DNA of 64,000 nt from Mesostigma viride (GCA_009746045.1 RPFO01001355.1:84065-148064), one strand, 5' to 3'. Shown: positions 42,086-54,125, numbered from the stretch's first letter. Program-made: numbers and translations. Notes: generated by a model not told the origin, from the letters alone.

Positions 42086-45000
42086 TACGTAGGCGGGCTT
42101 GGCGATGGTCTATGCAGCAGGGTCAGTTATGGTTGAGTGGACAAGGGGTTGGTTGCCCCGGAGGCCGGGGTGGGCGGGGTTGGTTATGGTTCACGTGGAT
42201 GGTGGGGTGGAGTCATCGTATATTAGGGCAGCGGGGGGTGGGGTCACTGGGCGGGGTGCAGTGGTGTAGGGGAACCTCGTTGTGGGGCGGTAGGGTGGTT
42301 TAGTGGATGGTTTGCGATGTTGGTGTGGAATGTGGTGGAGGTAATACGGAAGGGTGGTAGTCACATAGGTTGGCTAGGGGGACTCAAGGTGGATGGTCGG
42401 GTGGGTCAGCGTATGGTTTGGGAAGGAGGGCAGTGTATGGTTTGGGGAGGAGGGCGGTGTTACGGTGTTGTGGGGGACCTCAGGGTGGGGGCGAGAGTGG
42501 TCCGTAGTCAGGGGGGGATGGATAGCGGCATGTGGATGTCCGTAATGTATCTTTGTGGGTGGGGTGGGTATGGAACAGGCAGGGGAGTGGGGCGAGTGGG
42601 GGTTAGCAGGGTGGAGGGTGCTGGCATTGTGGCGGGATGGTTGGAGGCACATGGACACACATAATGGCAAGAGTAACTGCATGCATAGCAACATGGGACC
42701 AGCTGTTCCGAGAACATCTGCAACCCTCACCATGCAACAACCAACAGCAACCGGCAACTGCCAACAGTGACAACGTTCGCAAGATGTGACGCCAAGGCCA
42801 TTGGAGATCCTGATGTAATTTCGGGGGGTTCCTAGTCCTGCCGTGTACTTAACTTAATTCAGGGCCGCACACTTCGTGTGGTGCAGTGGTGCAGCGAGGG
42901 CTCATGGCCGGTATGGTGGTAGCCGGTAGGTGAAGACCTTGCTGCGAATCGAGGGCGTGATATTGCATGGGAAAATGATGCCGAGAGTCTCAGGGCGTCT
43001 CGCGTGGTGACAGCTGCAGCGTGTGGGCCGAGGAGCTCGAGATGCAGGTCTCGTCGGTACATGTGGGCCACTGGTGAGGGCGCCAATGTGATGGAGGCCT
43101 TTCCATCGTGCCAGTTGGACATCACTCAACAGCCAAAGGGGCGGCTGCATTGGCGGTGGGGCTAGAATTCTGGTAACTGCACAGAATTGACCCAAGAAAG
43201 CTCGAATCGCGGGCATGGGCAGGCGAGGTAAAAGAGGGAAACATTGCGCCAGCGGTTGAGGAAAGAAGGCCTGTTTACAGTGCTGGGCCTCAGAAGGAGT
43301 CGAGGCGTCGGCTCAGTTGGCAGGGCGACGATAAGTCTGTCAAAGCTGCGCATGGGTGGCGCAATGAGAGCTCATTAGGAAGGTCTCGCGCAGGAGGTTT
43401 CGATAGGCTAAAATTTTTCTCAGTCCTCGAAGATTAGGCGGGTGAAAATCGTAAATCCGCCATAGCCGCCATTTAAAAAATTTTCCCGCTTTCCATGGGA
43501 TATACTGCCTAGCCTTACAGTAGCCAAATGGATTTGCGTGCGCCTCAGTCCATGCACCTAGTCGTTCGCCATCGGTTTCGGCGCAATATTTGAATTTTGC
43601 GCAAGGATCCTGACGGGTTGATTCCAGACTTGCGCTTGTTGCGAAAGATTATTGATTTATTTTGTCCATTCATTCCAGACTCCCAAGCTAGGGGCCGCCG
43701 TCGACTGTAGTCTGAACGGTACGGCTAACAGTTACGATGCCAGGCCAGCAGCAAGCGGTCAAAACCAAGCGATACTAGAGAGTCATGTCAGTCGTCTTTT
43801 TACTGGTTTCGTCAGTCAGTTATTCCTCATGTATGTCAAACTACTTCTACTTCGGAAGATATGTAGTAGCGGCGAATCGGAAGTGGACGTGGGCAGGGGG
43901 GGGCGGGAAGTACGACTGATGCAATATACCGTACGTTAGTTATCGTCACAAAGCGAGTGACTGACGATAGTAAAGGGCCTCTAATGACGACAGTGATGAC
44001 GATAGTATTTGGCACTGATGAGTGATGACAGGAAGAGCGATGACCCCAAGTTACCAGACTTTGCGACGTTGATGAGACTTAGCGAATTGCGAGCCCTCAT
44101 TCCAGTGGTTGCGCGGGTGTTACCGTTGAAGTTGAAGTTAAGAAAAAAAAAAACTTGACTTGAACATCTATCCACGCTGCACAGGTGGGAAAGGTGGAAG
44201 GGAGCTGCGATCGGCTCGCAGCCAAGGCGGGATTATGTGCCTTTTGATTTCCAGCAATGTCGCTTCTGTATGAACGCACGTGGTGGTTGGAATAGGAGCA
44301 TAGGCTCACTGATGACCGTCGTGATTTATGTAGCCATTAGGGCGTCGTCTTAAATGAATTCAGGAGCGAGCTCGGACAAGGCTACAAGCAGCCATCGGGG
44401 GAGAAACATAGGCATGGTCTGGAATAAAGCTTTAATCGATCTGTTCGCTCAGTGGTAGGCACAGCACATTCGGACATCCAGAAGCTGCCCACTCTTTACC
44501 AGTTGAGGTGAGCAAGGAATTCCTCGCCTGAAATTCTAATAAGTTTGCATCGACTTTAACATGCATGCCGTACGCACGTGGCATTCTCACGTATCGCCCT
44601 AGGGCCAAGGCTGCTATGGGCCGCTCGGTTTCATGCCAAGTTAGCCGTGCTTGCCATGAATGCTGCAGCAGTTTCACTATCTCATTCGTACAAGGTCAAT
44701 AGACTATGCAAACGACATCCGATTTAGTTTTCATGAAGGGCATAACCTTGTTCAGATTGAGAGTTGCATGGCATGGGCTGCTCTTGCGCCACTTTCCTTG
44801 TCTTAACCTACTGATTCTCTGTTTATGCTTTCGGTCGTTATACATTCGTATGTGTGCATCTGTGTTGCCATTGTGGTGTCAATTTTGCGCGTGTACTTGT
44901 GATGCCTGATACCGTTGGACTTGCACGCGGCCCCATCGCATGTGGCAGCGACAAGCTCTTGGTCGCCTGTCCAGCGCGGCGAATTCTTGATGGTGAGCAA

Positions 45001-46744
45001 CGGTGATCATTCTTTATGTAGTGCTCATTCCTCAAATTATCAACGTGCTGTGCGTGTCAGCCACCATTGGCCTTGTTCTTCCAGCTTCCGTGCATGATTT
45101 TTTTGTAGCCCGCTGGTGATGCTCTGAGCTACAAATAGTTTGCATTATTTGTCCCAATTCCTTCGCTGTCGGTAGAATCTTCTTTGCAATCCAGTAGCCT
45201 TGGTTGACATTCGTGGCATTGCTGGACTATATCTCGCTTCCTTGCATGGGTAGCATCTTTGCATATTTATCCTTTTTGCTCAGATCACAGCTTTTTGTCA
45301 TTCCCTCCCCCCCGCTCCCCACCCTGAACGACTCCTGCTAGTGTCAACTGCAGACGTAGAGCCTTCAGCCTCGTTAGAGTTCATCCTACCTGTAACGGGG
45401 CATATTGTTGGTTGATTGGCCTTGCATTTTCTTGGCACTATTCAGGCGTTTCTTTCTTATTGCCGTATTAACCATACAGAGATTGCAATGAAGTAGATTG
45501 TGAGGCCTCTTGGCATGTTAGGGAACCTTTGCGACTCCAGGATTTCTGGGTGTGCAGTTCCCTACAACTTGTGAGGCATGTAGATACAATTTAGGTGAAC
45601 ATCTATGGCCAATTTTTTTTCTCGAGCACCCCTGTCTCTCTCTTGGCCCAGTATCTCACCTTTCTTTGTCCTAAAATTAGGCCGGTACTCATAGATAGCC
45701 ACGCAACTGCTGCGATCTCCCCCGCATCCTTACATACAAGTGAACTGAAGTCATGCAAAGTTGTTGGCACGTCCAGCGCGTAGCGTTCATCTCACTAACA
45801 AATTTTTGTGTGTACCGATGCGTGCTTTGCCGGATGATGTATTTTTGTCTTGCATGCAGGCAATATACCTAACACAGTCGGGCCGGGCACATCCGTCAGT
45901 CCAACACGGCGAGAGGCCACATGCGGATGCAGATTTTGTAGGCTCTGAGCCTTCAATGGTCACATTGCCGTAGCACTTGACAGTGTCCTGTGATTGTTTC
46001 TAGAGAGTCATCCAGTTACTTCAGCAATGGTGGCTGGGACAGCCCTCGTGATGGTTTCGGTGATGATGAGGATGATGACTTTGATGACGAGGACTGTTGA
46101 GCCCCGTTGTACTTCTCGGTCAACAGATTTTATATTGCATTTGTGAGATGATTGTGGGTGTCCATTTTGCACACCACCCACAGCCATGCTTGAGTGCACC
46201 GTTCCTTGTGTGTGTATCAATACAGTTTGTGTTCGTATTTGATCAGTTGTGCCATTTCATCGGGTTGTTGCATGCCATCTGAATATGTTCACTCCCCGTT
46301 GCCATTTTATCATACTAGTGTTGTGAGCTCAGAGCAATGGATGCATGATGCAGTGTTGTGATTCAGTGTAGATATTGACGATTTTACCTTTGATCAGCAT
46401 GATGGATGCTTGGCCAGCGATGGGTCGGAGGTTGACACTTGATGACCGTGATGATCATTGCCCTGAATGTTCAATATTGGTGTTTTTCTTAACATCCCAG
46501 TCGATATTTTTGCAATAAACCATGTCTCCCACGGCTCATGACATTGTGGTGCATTTTATCATGCACCTGAGAGTGTTTCCAGCTTGTTTTGTCAGTTCCT
46601 TTCAGTACGCTTGCCCCGTACCGCTGCACACGTGTTGTCTCTCCTGGCATTGCCACCTTGTCGTGTCCCACCTTGGCCTTTTCCTTCTCCGTCTCTGCTG
46701 CGGCACGCACTTCCTTGCTGCGGATGTGCATTATGCGTGCTTTG
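42086..46744. other. Interior of the 6.6-kb transposon, no gene recognised
   Basis: 42086-42660 is G/T-rich low complexity. The remainder is moderate-complexity DNA with only short open frames and no recognisable motif, RNA gene or strong repeat. A spliced gene with short exons cannot be excluded. Confidence 0.4.
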
Positions 46745-47053
46745 TGATATATCACTTCCCCTGAGTGGTTGTGATTTATCACCTTGTCACATTTTGTTTT
46801 TCTGTGGGTTTGTGACATTTTGTGACACTTTGACATTTTGTGATAGTGACGTTATCACAAAATATGCTGGTTTTATCACGTTTGTCACGTTTTGTCACAA
46901 TCATGACATGTCTCGATCACAATTTGTCACAGTTTTATCACATTTTGTCACATTTCGTCACGTTTTATCATTTTTTTATCACAAAATGTCACAAAAGTGA
47001 CATTTTGTGATAAAAAAATATCACAAAATGTCACAGACCCCTTCCCGGTGTGC

Positions 47054-48326
47054 GAGGCAGAGAGCGGAGGCGGCGATGAAGGTAGTGGTGGTGGTCGATC
47101 CTCAGGCGAGTGCGGCGGCAGAGGGGACGGTGGGGAAGCCGCCAGGGCCACAGTCGAGTGAGAAGGCAGCGGGGGTGAAGGCGGGAGACTGCGCCGATCT
47201 TCCCCTCGACCTTGCTCAGGATGATGATGATGCAGGGACTGCCAGCCCTGTGGAGATCGACCTTGCTCAGGATGATGATGATGCAGGGACTGCCAGCCCT
47301 GTGGAGATCGATCGCACCACTGACCCGGCATTTCCGGCAGAGTGTCCTGGTCCCGACGAGGACTGCAGGCACTGCACGAAGAGTGCGGAACTGTTGAGAA
47401 AGCACGGTGAGCACAGGGTGAAGGCTGGCCGGGAGCACACGGGGAGATGGGGGGATTTCAGCTGTGCCCCAGACGCTGCCATCGAGTTTGCCAACGCGGG
47501 AGCTGCGGTGGTGTCTGGTGGCGGGGTCGGGCTAGCACAGCTTCTCACGGGTCGAGCGAGGGGTCGCGCCCATGACCCCCAGCGATGCGAGCTGGGCCTG
47601 GTCATCATCCGGTGGTTTATCGCTATCGATACAGAGCCGCGCAAGCAATACGAGAAGTGGCAGAAGAGGGTGCACACAGCATGCGCTGATTACCAGCAGA
47701 AGAGGTTGGGCGAGTGCCTGTCTGCTGCCAGCTGCTTGACGACTGTGATGTGGCATCTGCAGGGGTGCGACCTCCGCGAAGTAGGCCACACTTGTCGCCC
47801 CACGGAGGAGCTGCTCGTGAAGCTTCCTATCGACTGCCACATGAAGTGCACGCCATCGCGACGCAATGGTGGACACTCCATCCTCGAGGCCATCCAGATG
47901 GCGCTGACCCAAGGGTGCGGCACCAACGGTAAGACGTTGTGCACCCCTGGGTGCGCGGGTTTCCATGAACGCTCTGTACGAGTCTTCAAGACTGTCCCCT
48001 CCATGATCCCGGTGTACGACTTGTTCCAGGGCCCTCTGCCGGCAAAGACTGCGCACCAACTGCCGGAAGAGATCGTGGTACGCATCACGGTGGGGGGCGA
48101 AGAGCGTAAACAGTACGAGGTGACTGCGTGGCTCTGCGCCGTCCTCGTGTATAAACAGGAGAAGCACTGGCAGCTCCTACGGCGCGTTGGCAGGGCCGAG
48201 AAGTGGCGTGAAGTGGACAGTTACTATCACGCCAGGTGCACCGTGCCCTTGGAAGCACCAATTGGCGACAGGGCCAAGGACACGCAAGCCTGCATGTATA
48301 TTGTGGCTGAGGCACACCCTGTTTAG
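47054..48326 (+). CDS. Large gene, exon 4, part after the transposon
   Basis: Resumes in frame as ARQRAEAAMKVVVVVD. It holds a 51-bp exact tandem duplication (about 47210-47311, repeating LAQDDDDAGTASPVEID), a CxxC-type cluster (CPGPDEDCRHC), several further cysteines, and a C-terminus with a possible but unproven peptidase-like histidine region. The stop TAG is at 48324-48326. Confidence 0.65.
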
Positions 48327-48894
48327 GTGTTCACCATGCACGCATGTATCCTGGGGTTCCCGGCTTTGTCTCAATAGCTGCAGCTCCAGTTTCATCCTGT
48401 CATGGCCTGACAGGAGCATAGGTACAAAACTTGAATCCTGGACACATGTATGGAGTGAGAGATGTATTCCTGGACGAATGCATGATGAACAAGGCCCACA
48501 TGGATCGAGCACACTTGTTGCACACATTGCATTAACCCCTCAACCGTCTTTGACTCGTGACTAAAATGAGTCATGAGTTGCACAGTATGCCACAGGTGCC
48601 CCCATTCAGCCTAATTATTTTTTCTAGACCATACTAGGAACCAAGCATAACCATATTAGGGCCCACCTGGGGGTATAGTGGGTGGTCCCAGTGCTAGCCC
48701 CCCCTGCTCTATAAATAGCCCCCCCCTCAGGGGGGTACGGTGAGTGCGCGCGGTGACACCCTTATAATGGATGATAGACCCCTTTCCTCGATGAGTTGAC
48801 CCTGGGGTTGGTTTTGTAGATAGATTTTTTAGTTAGGATGGGATACAAACACTAAAAATTGTAACTCCCCCAGGGACCCATCAGCTGGTGCTAA

Positions 48895-49415
48895 AAATAA
48901 CTGGTGACTATTTTGAGTCGCGAGTTTTTTGGGGGCTAAAATAGGCATCCTAGTGCAGTTTTGAACATGGAAACGATAGGTAAGCATGGAGTATGCATGC
49001 TAACACTTATTCCAACCTGTGTGCCACCAATACCTGCCATAACCACTGCAGGTCCCTGCCGGATATGATTGGAGACGACTACGCGCGGGCCGCGAGTACG
49101 GGGTTCACATCCTTATCATGCATGATGGAGCACGTATACCTTGGATTTCACCCTAGTATTTCAGGGGGGACTGCAACTGTACCCAAGCACTACATCCAAA
49201 CACTTACATGTCTTGTTTCACCCAGGGACCCACAAGATAATGCTAAAAATAGCTGGTGACTATTTTGAGTCACCAGTTTTGGGGGGGCTAGAATAAACAT
49301 CCTAGTGCAGTTTTGAACATGGAAATGATAGGTAAGCATGAAACATGCATGATTATGTTTATTCCAGCCTATGTGGCACAAATATATGCCACAATAAGCG
49401 TAAATGCTTGCAGAC
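48895..49415 (+). repeat. Diverged direct duplication in the piggyBac element
   Basis: Segments 48895-49068 and 49240-49415 share GGTGACTATTTTGAGTC, GCATCCTAGTGCAGTTTTGA and GATAGGTAAGCATG in the same order at a spacing of about 347 bp. Confidence 0.7.
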
Positions 49416-49810
49416 CCGCTGATACTGTGGTAATTATTTTTACATGCATGATGGACCTTGCACACAAAGTCAAAGCATCCCAGCACTCCTAGATAAATTA
49501 GTGACCAAGGGACCATGCATGCAGTAACACTGAAAATTGCCAACTAGAAATAGGTGGCACTGTGACCATCACGGAGCAGATTTTCAAACTGCACAAGTTA
49601 TGCATAAACATGAAAGCTAATAAGACATGACCATGAAACAAGAACCCATGCAGGCTAACAACATGAAACCAAATAACACATGCACAGGTGGGACCATGAA
49701 ACAATAACACACACTTCAAACCATGCCGGCCCATGGTGATACACGGCGCGCATGAGCGCGGGCAGGAAAGGCCAAATGCCATGCCACGTAGGCAACAAAT
49801 GCTAGCATTC

Positions 49811-51074
49811 TTAGTCAGCCTCCGTAGGGCTATATCCCAGGCGGACATGCTCCGCCCTGAGATGGCGGCGCCGCGCCACCCCCTTGAGCTTCCGGGTGGT
49901 GGCTGCTGCCCCCCTCGTGGTAGTAGCGCCCTTGAAATTCTTGGCGCATTCGCCACGCTGGGAGAGGCGCTGCCATACCCGCTGCTTCGTCACGTTGAAG
50001 TCCAGCCCCTCCACCTGCCCGGAGTGGAAGAGGCCGAAGCAGTTCCGCTCGCTGTTGCTGCAGAACGCCATGTCACAGTGCTCGCACATGACCGAGGTCT
50101 TGTGCTTCCTGCCTTGCGCGCAGCACAGTTGGCACAGCACCTGCTCCACCCAGACATTTGCCCATCTCATGCATTGTTAAGGGGTGCCACTCACGCCCAC
50201 CTGGCTTGCCCGCCCCCTTGAGCTCAGCATAGTCGTTGGTCTCCTTGACAATCTTGGCCACGACATCACGTTGGGACCAGAAAAGGGAGAACAGCCCGAG
50301 GGGCCCAAACTTGAGCTGGACAGGGGAAAGGTTTTGATAGCAGGCGGTACCCGTCATCGGCGACAGCACCGGAGTATCGGGAAAAGGAAACACACCTGGC
50401 TTGCCGAAACCAGATTTCCAGACAGTCTCGGCTGGCTCCTCAGTGGCAGGCGTGTCGTTAGGAAAAAGCGAATCATCGAGCTCAGCCTCACCGCTCGGCA
50501 CCGGACCCTCCGCACCCTTCTGGTAAACAAAGTCGTCATCGGAAGCGTCCGAGACAACGCTCTCGCTGGCCGCCACCTTGGTCTGACGGCGCCTTTTCGG
50601 GGCGTGGCTGATGGCTGGGTTCTTCTTCGGGTTGCCGACAGCGCGCTTCCCCGGCTCGCGTCGCTTGACCGGTGTGGGCAGCTCGATATCCTCGGATTTG
50701 TCGTCGTCGTCCTCGCCGGCGTCAGAATCGCTATCCTGGCCCTGCTCGCTATCATCGTCACTGCTACCTGCCGTTGGGACCTTCCTGGCTGCGCATTCTT
50801 TCACTAGAGCTTCGTACTCATCTGAGCTGCACGAATATATGAAAATCTGCTCACGGGTGAATGGGTACGTGAGCTTGTCGTCCGGGAAATAGCACCGTGC
50901 ACCATCTCCGGAACTGTTCACTGTCACTACCTTGCCCGGCAAACGTACCTCGCTGTGTTTTTCCCCATACTGCTCTATCGCTTAGTCTAGTCCGAACTTT
51001 TCCACAGGCACTGCCATGAAAATGCCCTTCTTTACCTTGAAAGTCCGTATATCTGCCTGCATTTCGTCCGCCAT
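49811..51074 (-). pseudogene. piggyBac transposase remnant lacking the catalytic core
   Basis: ATG at 51074 (MADEMQADIRTFKVKKG) is followed by an in-frame TAA near 50985. An acidic linker with DDD/EDDDD runs follows, then WSQRDVVAKIVKETNDYAELKG and REWHPLTMHEMG, the conserved N-terminal side of DDE_Tnp_1_7 proteins. At about 50165 the sense jumps frame directly into CQLC...CEHC...C...CFGLFH, the C-terminal cysteine-histidine ribbon of piggyBac transposases, then a basic tail to 49811. The whole DDD catalytic domain (several hundred residues) is missing, so this copy cannot transpose itself. Confidence 0.85.
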
Positions 51075-51389
51075 GTCTACGTCCGCGCTCCCCCCTTTTT
51101 TCGCATCCTTCGTTTTCGTACGTTTTTGTCAATTTTTTTTACCGCCCAAACCTGCATGCACCAGGGTACCCTGTTGACTTTGACCAGGGTTTCCACCCTG
51201 ATACGGTGGTCAAATACGGTCAGACAAGTGTCCTACGGATAGAGTGAATCTAGATCTTTTCGGTGGTCTAGTTGGTTCCGGCCAAAACCTTCCCGCCAAA
51301 TCCCTACAGGGCGCACAAACTCATGCCGAATGTGAGGCATGAGAAAAACTCGCAGTCGAAAATCGGCACGAGGACGGTTTAGGGGTTAA

Positions 51390-52099
51390 TGCCCATGCAG
51401 CTTTGTCAAGAAGGCTCCACGCCCATGATAATATGTTTTACTACCCAGGGTAAGGATGACCCTGCATGGTGTAAAGGAGGCAGCCTGGTGTGATTGCATC
51501 CCCTATGCATCTGCTGACCTTGGGACTGTTTTAAATGCATTGCACCCACACTGTATAGATGCCAGGCGGTGCTACTGAGCATTTCAGATGGCACCTGTGA
51601 CCTGACTAGATCCTTTATACTGAAAGAAGGACGGGTGTATCAGTTCCCCTGTTGTTGTGTATAGCCATCAAGGATATCATGGTAGCTAGCATTATATTAA
51701 GTGAGACAACTATAATTCTTAGGGTTATTTTGCTCCACGAGGGCCCCAGCAGGAGCGAGGTACTAATTAAGTCTGGGCCGCTGTTTTTAGGCTATATAGT
51801 AGTGGACCTACATGTACATAGCACCGTCTTGGGGAGACATCCACTATCTTTGTTGGGGCACTTCGGTGCTCCGTGACTCCCCAACGGGAGCACGAGTTTA
51901 ATTAATTTAATCTTTGTTGGGGAAAAGAAGTTGTCCGCGACCCCACAACGGCCACACGATACTATTCCATGAATTAATTTGTTATGTTCGAAAGGTACGT
52001 GTTACAAATATAGGAATTAATAACATGAAATCATGTAACACATGTGCAGCTGACTAGGGGCATATTAGTTGTCTCACTTCAAATATGGCGTTGGATCAC
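51390..52099. other. Intergenic region with a partial LINE 3' hairpin
   Basis: No gene recognised. At 51877-51890 CTCCC-CAAC-GGGAG, followed by CACGAGTTTAATTAATTTAAT, is another terminal-hairpin variant with an AT tail; a degenerate relative follows at about 51920-51960. Confidence 0.5.
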
Positions 52100-52144
52100 C
52101 ATGCGTCCATGTCCCAGTTAATAGGGTTTTTACTACATTATGGG

Positions 52145-52312
52145 ATACAACCTGTTGGTGATGGGTGTAAACTGCCACCTACTCGATCTGGGTGCACAAG
52201 TGCACACGCACCTCCATGTATTCCAGGAAGCACGCTAGACAGGACCCCTAGGGTACAGAGCTTAGATACAACAGTGTTGGCTTCATGTTGTAGATAGCTT
52301 TGACCGGTAGGA
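52145..52312 (-). mobile_element. Inverted LINE/SINE 3'-region fragment
   Basis: The reverse complement contains CATGGAGGTGCGTGTGCACT, then GTGCACCCAGATCGAG and TAGGTGGCAGTTTAC, resembling 41930-41975 and 52730-52775. Confidence 0.5.
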
Positions 52313-52566
52313 TTGCGTGTCCCCATCCATCCATCCATCCATCCATCCATCCATCCATCCATCCATCCATCCATCCATCCATCCATCCATCCATCCATCC
52401 ATCCATCCATCCATCCATCCATCCATCCATCCATCCATCCATCCATCCATCCATCCATCCATCCATCCATCCATCCATCCATCCATCCATCCATCCATCC
52501 ATCCATCCATCCATCCATCCATCCATCCATCCATCCATCCATCCATCCATCCATCCATCCATCCAT
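52313..52566 (+). repeat. (CATC)n microsatellite
   Basis: About 62 uninterrupted CATC units; the open frames IHPS and WMDG are artefacts. Confidence 0.95.
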
Positions 52567-52896
52567 GCTTTGCCCATGCAGGGAGTTACTCCCTGCTGAG
52601 AGGCCATGTGTACCCTAGCTATAGCCTAGCCACATACCTTCCACCCCATATGTCATGCAGGCCTTCTAGGCCCTCTCCTCAAGCCCCCCCTGGGTGCCTG
52701 TGCTTGTTTAGGAGGCATGAACCATCATGGAGGTGCAGGTGCACCTAGTGCACCCAGAGCAGGTGATAGTTGTACATCCTACACCTGCAGGTTGTCGCCC
52801 TGATTGTATTACAAACCCATAGATGCCCCTTTCTCAGGGCTATGTGTTACATATGCTCCTCACGGAGCTATGATTTTAATTAATTAATTAATTAAT
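52567..52896 (+). mobile_element. LINE/SINE 3'-end copy with hairpin and (AATT)n tail
   Basis: Starts GCCCATGCAGGGAGTTACTC like the 3' region of the ORF1-only LINE (8190-8210). It continues GTGCACCTAGTGCACCCAGA and TATGTGTTACATAT, and ends with hairpin GCTCC-TCAC-GGAGC at 52855-52868 and the AATT tail. It has no coding part. It lies between two CATC microsatellites. Confidence 0.75.
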
Positions 52897-53046
52897 CCAT
52901 CCATCCATCCATCCATCCATCCATCCATCCATCCATCCATCCATCCATCCATCCATCCATCCATCCATCCATCCATCCATCCATCCATCCATCCATCCAT
53001 CCATCCATCCATACATCCATCCATCCCTCCCTCCATCCATCCATCG
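52897..53046 (+). repeat. (CATC)n microsatellite, second block
   Basis: About 37 units with a few substitutions near the 3' end (ATACATCC, CCTCCCTCC). Confidence 0.93.
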
Positions 53047-53200
53047 GGGTTAATGCTCCGTGACTCCGCGACGCGAGCACGAGTTTAATTATATAATTCA
53101 TTAATGTATTCCAGCAGCAAATTAATTAATTAAATAAACTCGTGCTCGCGTCGCGGAGTCACGGAGCACGTGTCTATTAATTAATTAATTAATGTGCACA
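53047..53200. repeat. Inverted pair of terminal-hairpin repeats
   Basis: GCTCCGTGACTCCGCGACGC with GAGCACGAGTTTA (53053-53085) is inverted at about 53136-53170. AT-rich (TTAA)n runs lie between and beyond the copies. Confidence 0.75.
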
Positions 53201-53255
53201 AAATTAATTAATTCCTTAACTAGCTTATTAATTAATTGGCGTGTCACGAGTTGAA

Positions 53256-53327
53256 GGGTGGTCCCACGCGGAATGGGGTCATTTTTTGCGCATTTTGCAA
53301 GAAAAAAACGCTAGTTTCAATCGTCCG
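53256..53327 (+). repeat. FB2 left terminal inverted repeat
   Basis: Two perfect blocks of 24 and 33 bp separated by 15 bases; the mirror at 63616-63678 has a 6-base separation. Direct repeats of GTCCGATCGCGT follow at about 53324 and 53352. Confidence 0.82.
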
Positions 53328-53409
53328 ATCGCGTTTTTTCGCGCGAATTTGGCGTCCGATCGCGTATTTTCGAGCTAATTTGGTGTCATAATGCTTAATT
53401 CATGTCAAT

Positions 53410-53721
53410 TTGAGCGTACATTCCACATCGAGAGGCTTGAAATTTAGTAAAACATGTCAATCTAAGGGTATATTTCACATGGAGAGACTCGACAACAACC
53501 TAAACTTCGAATCTAAAACAATAGGACGAGCACTGCCAACCACATGGAGCGCTCATCATTTCCCCTCAACTTTTTTCCTGTGGGGGAGGACGGAGTTGTA
53601 CTGGATGCCGCTAGACTACGTGATAAAGGTGGCAGAGCTGACGGACAGCAAGAGGAGGAAGTCGAAAACGCAAGAGCAGATTGCGGAAGCGAAATTACGG
53701 ATAAGGCCCTCAAAAAATTAA
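53410..53721 (+). CDS. Unassigned open frame near the FB2 left end
   Basis: The last part (LYWMPLDYVIKVAELTDSKR, then RKSKTQEQIAEAK) has protein-like composition and ends RPSKN at 53721. No start or family was recognised. It may be a terminal exon or chance. Confidence 0.25.
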   Translation: MSVHSTSRGLKFSKTCQSKGIFHMERLDNNLNFESKTIGRALPTTWSAHHFPSTFFLWGRTELYWMPLDYVIKVAELTDSKRRKSKTQEQIAEAKLRIRPSKN

Positions 53722-54125
53722 GTGCGACTGACGACCCTCCTATTGGTGTCGTATCCAGACATCTGCCCATAAAGCATCACGTCTTCTAACTTTGCATACA
53801 TTGGATTCTCCGGATCCTTGTTCCCTGCCTTCATAACGGCAGAAGTCCACCCATCAGACCAAAAGGCCTCTCGTGCTCCAAAGTCTTTTTCCCCGTCCAT
53901 AGTTGTCTCACTTAATAAGTCTCATTTCCAACGTGGGCTTCTCATCACCCTCATTGCCCGCCCCCTTAGCCTCTCTTCCGCCCCCTTAGCCTTCCCTCCG
54001 GAAGTGTCAGCATGTTGAGCCGCTGGTCCGAAGTCCACCGCCACATTTGCCAAGTGTAGGATCCGCTCCACATCCTCCTTACCTGCGCGCATACCGATCA
54101 ACCCATCAACGAGTGACTAAAATCG
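53718..54125 (-). pseudogene. Hypothetical gene remnant in FB2, minus strand
   Basis: After a TTTTAG acceptor near 54117 the frame reads SLVDGLIGMRAGKEDVERIL, then HLANVAVDFGPAAQHA. From 53900 another frame reads MDGEKDFGAREAFWSDGWTS to a stop at 53718. The two segments look like exons or frame-shifted parts of one protein. No family recognised. Confidence 0.35.

Larger units (their letters stand above)
40416..47049. mobile_element. 6.6-kb DNA transposon with TGTGACA-rich ends and a 4-bp TSD
   Basis: The ends read inward ACCGGGAAGGGG, two differing bases, then TGTGACATTTTGTGATAT on both sides (35-bp repeats, two mismatches). GTGC flanks both ends (40412-40415, 47050-47053). The subterminal zones 40430-40870 and 46745-47035 are packed with variants of TTTTGTGACA and ATATCAC in both orientations, probably transposase binding sites. 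The middle has no recognisable transposase, so it is non-autonomous. It contains a 30-bp palindrome and a LINE 3' fragment. Confidence 0.82.
36568..48326 (+). pseudogene. Large spliced gene of unknown function, last exon split by a 6.6-kb transposon
   Basis: Coding parts are 36568-36654, 36908-37192, 37369-37752, 39118-40415 and 47054-48326: 3327 bases, 1108 codons plus stop. All introns are GT-AG and phase 0. The transposon is flanked by GTGC, and removing it with one GTGC copy fuses KGKRG to ARQRAEAA in frame. The N-terminus is charged with WVSQEF and RRNFQVE. The middle is a G/E/R-rich repetitive tract. The C-terminus (after CPGPDEDCRHC) ends with a KHWQLLRR...EKWREVDSYY stretch, faintly like the histidine box of ubiquitin-specific peptidases; no clear catalytic cysteine box was seen. 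The function is therefore left open. Confidence 0.65.
48536..51385 (-). mobile_element. piggyBac-family element, internally deleted
   Basis: TTAA flanks both ends (48532-48535, 51386-51389). The ends read inward CCCCTCAACCGTC and CCCCTAAACCGTC. It encodes a broken piggyBac transposase on the minus strand and is inserted just downstream of the large gene's stop codon. Non-coding 48600-49700 contains a repeated segment of about 170 bp (48895-49068 and 49240-49415). Confidence 0.85.
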
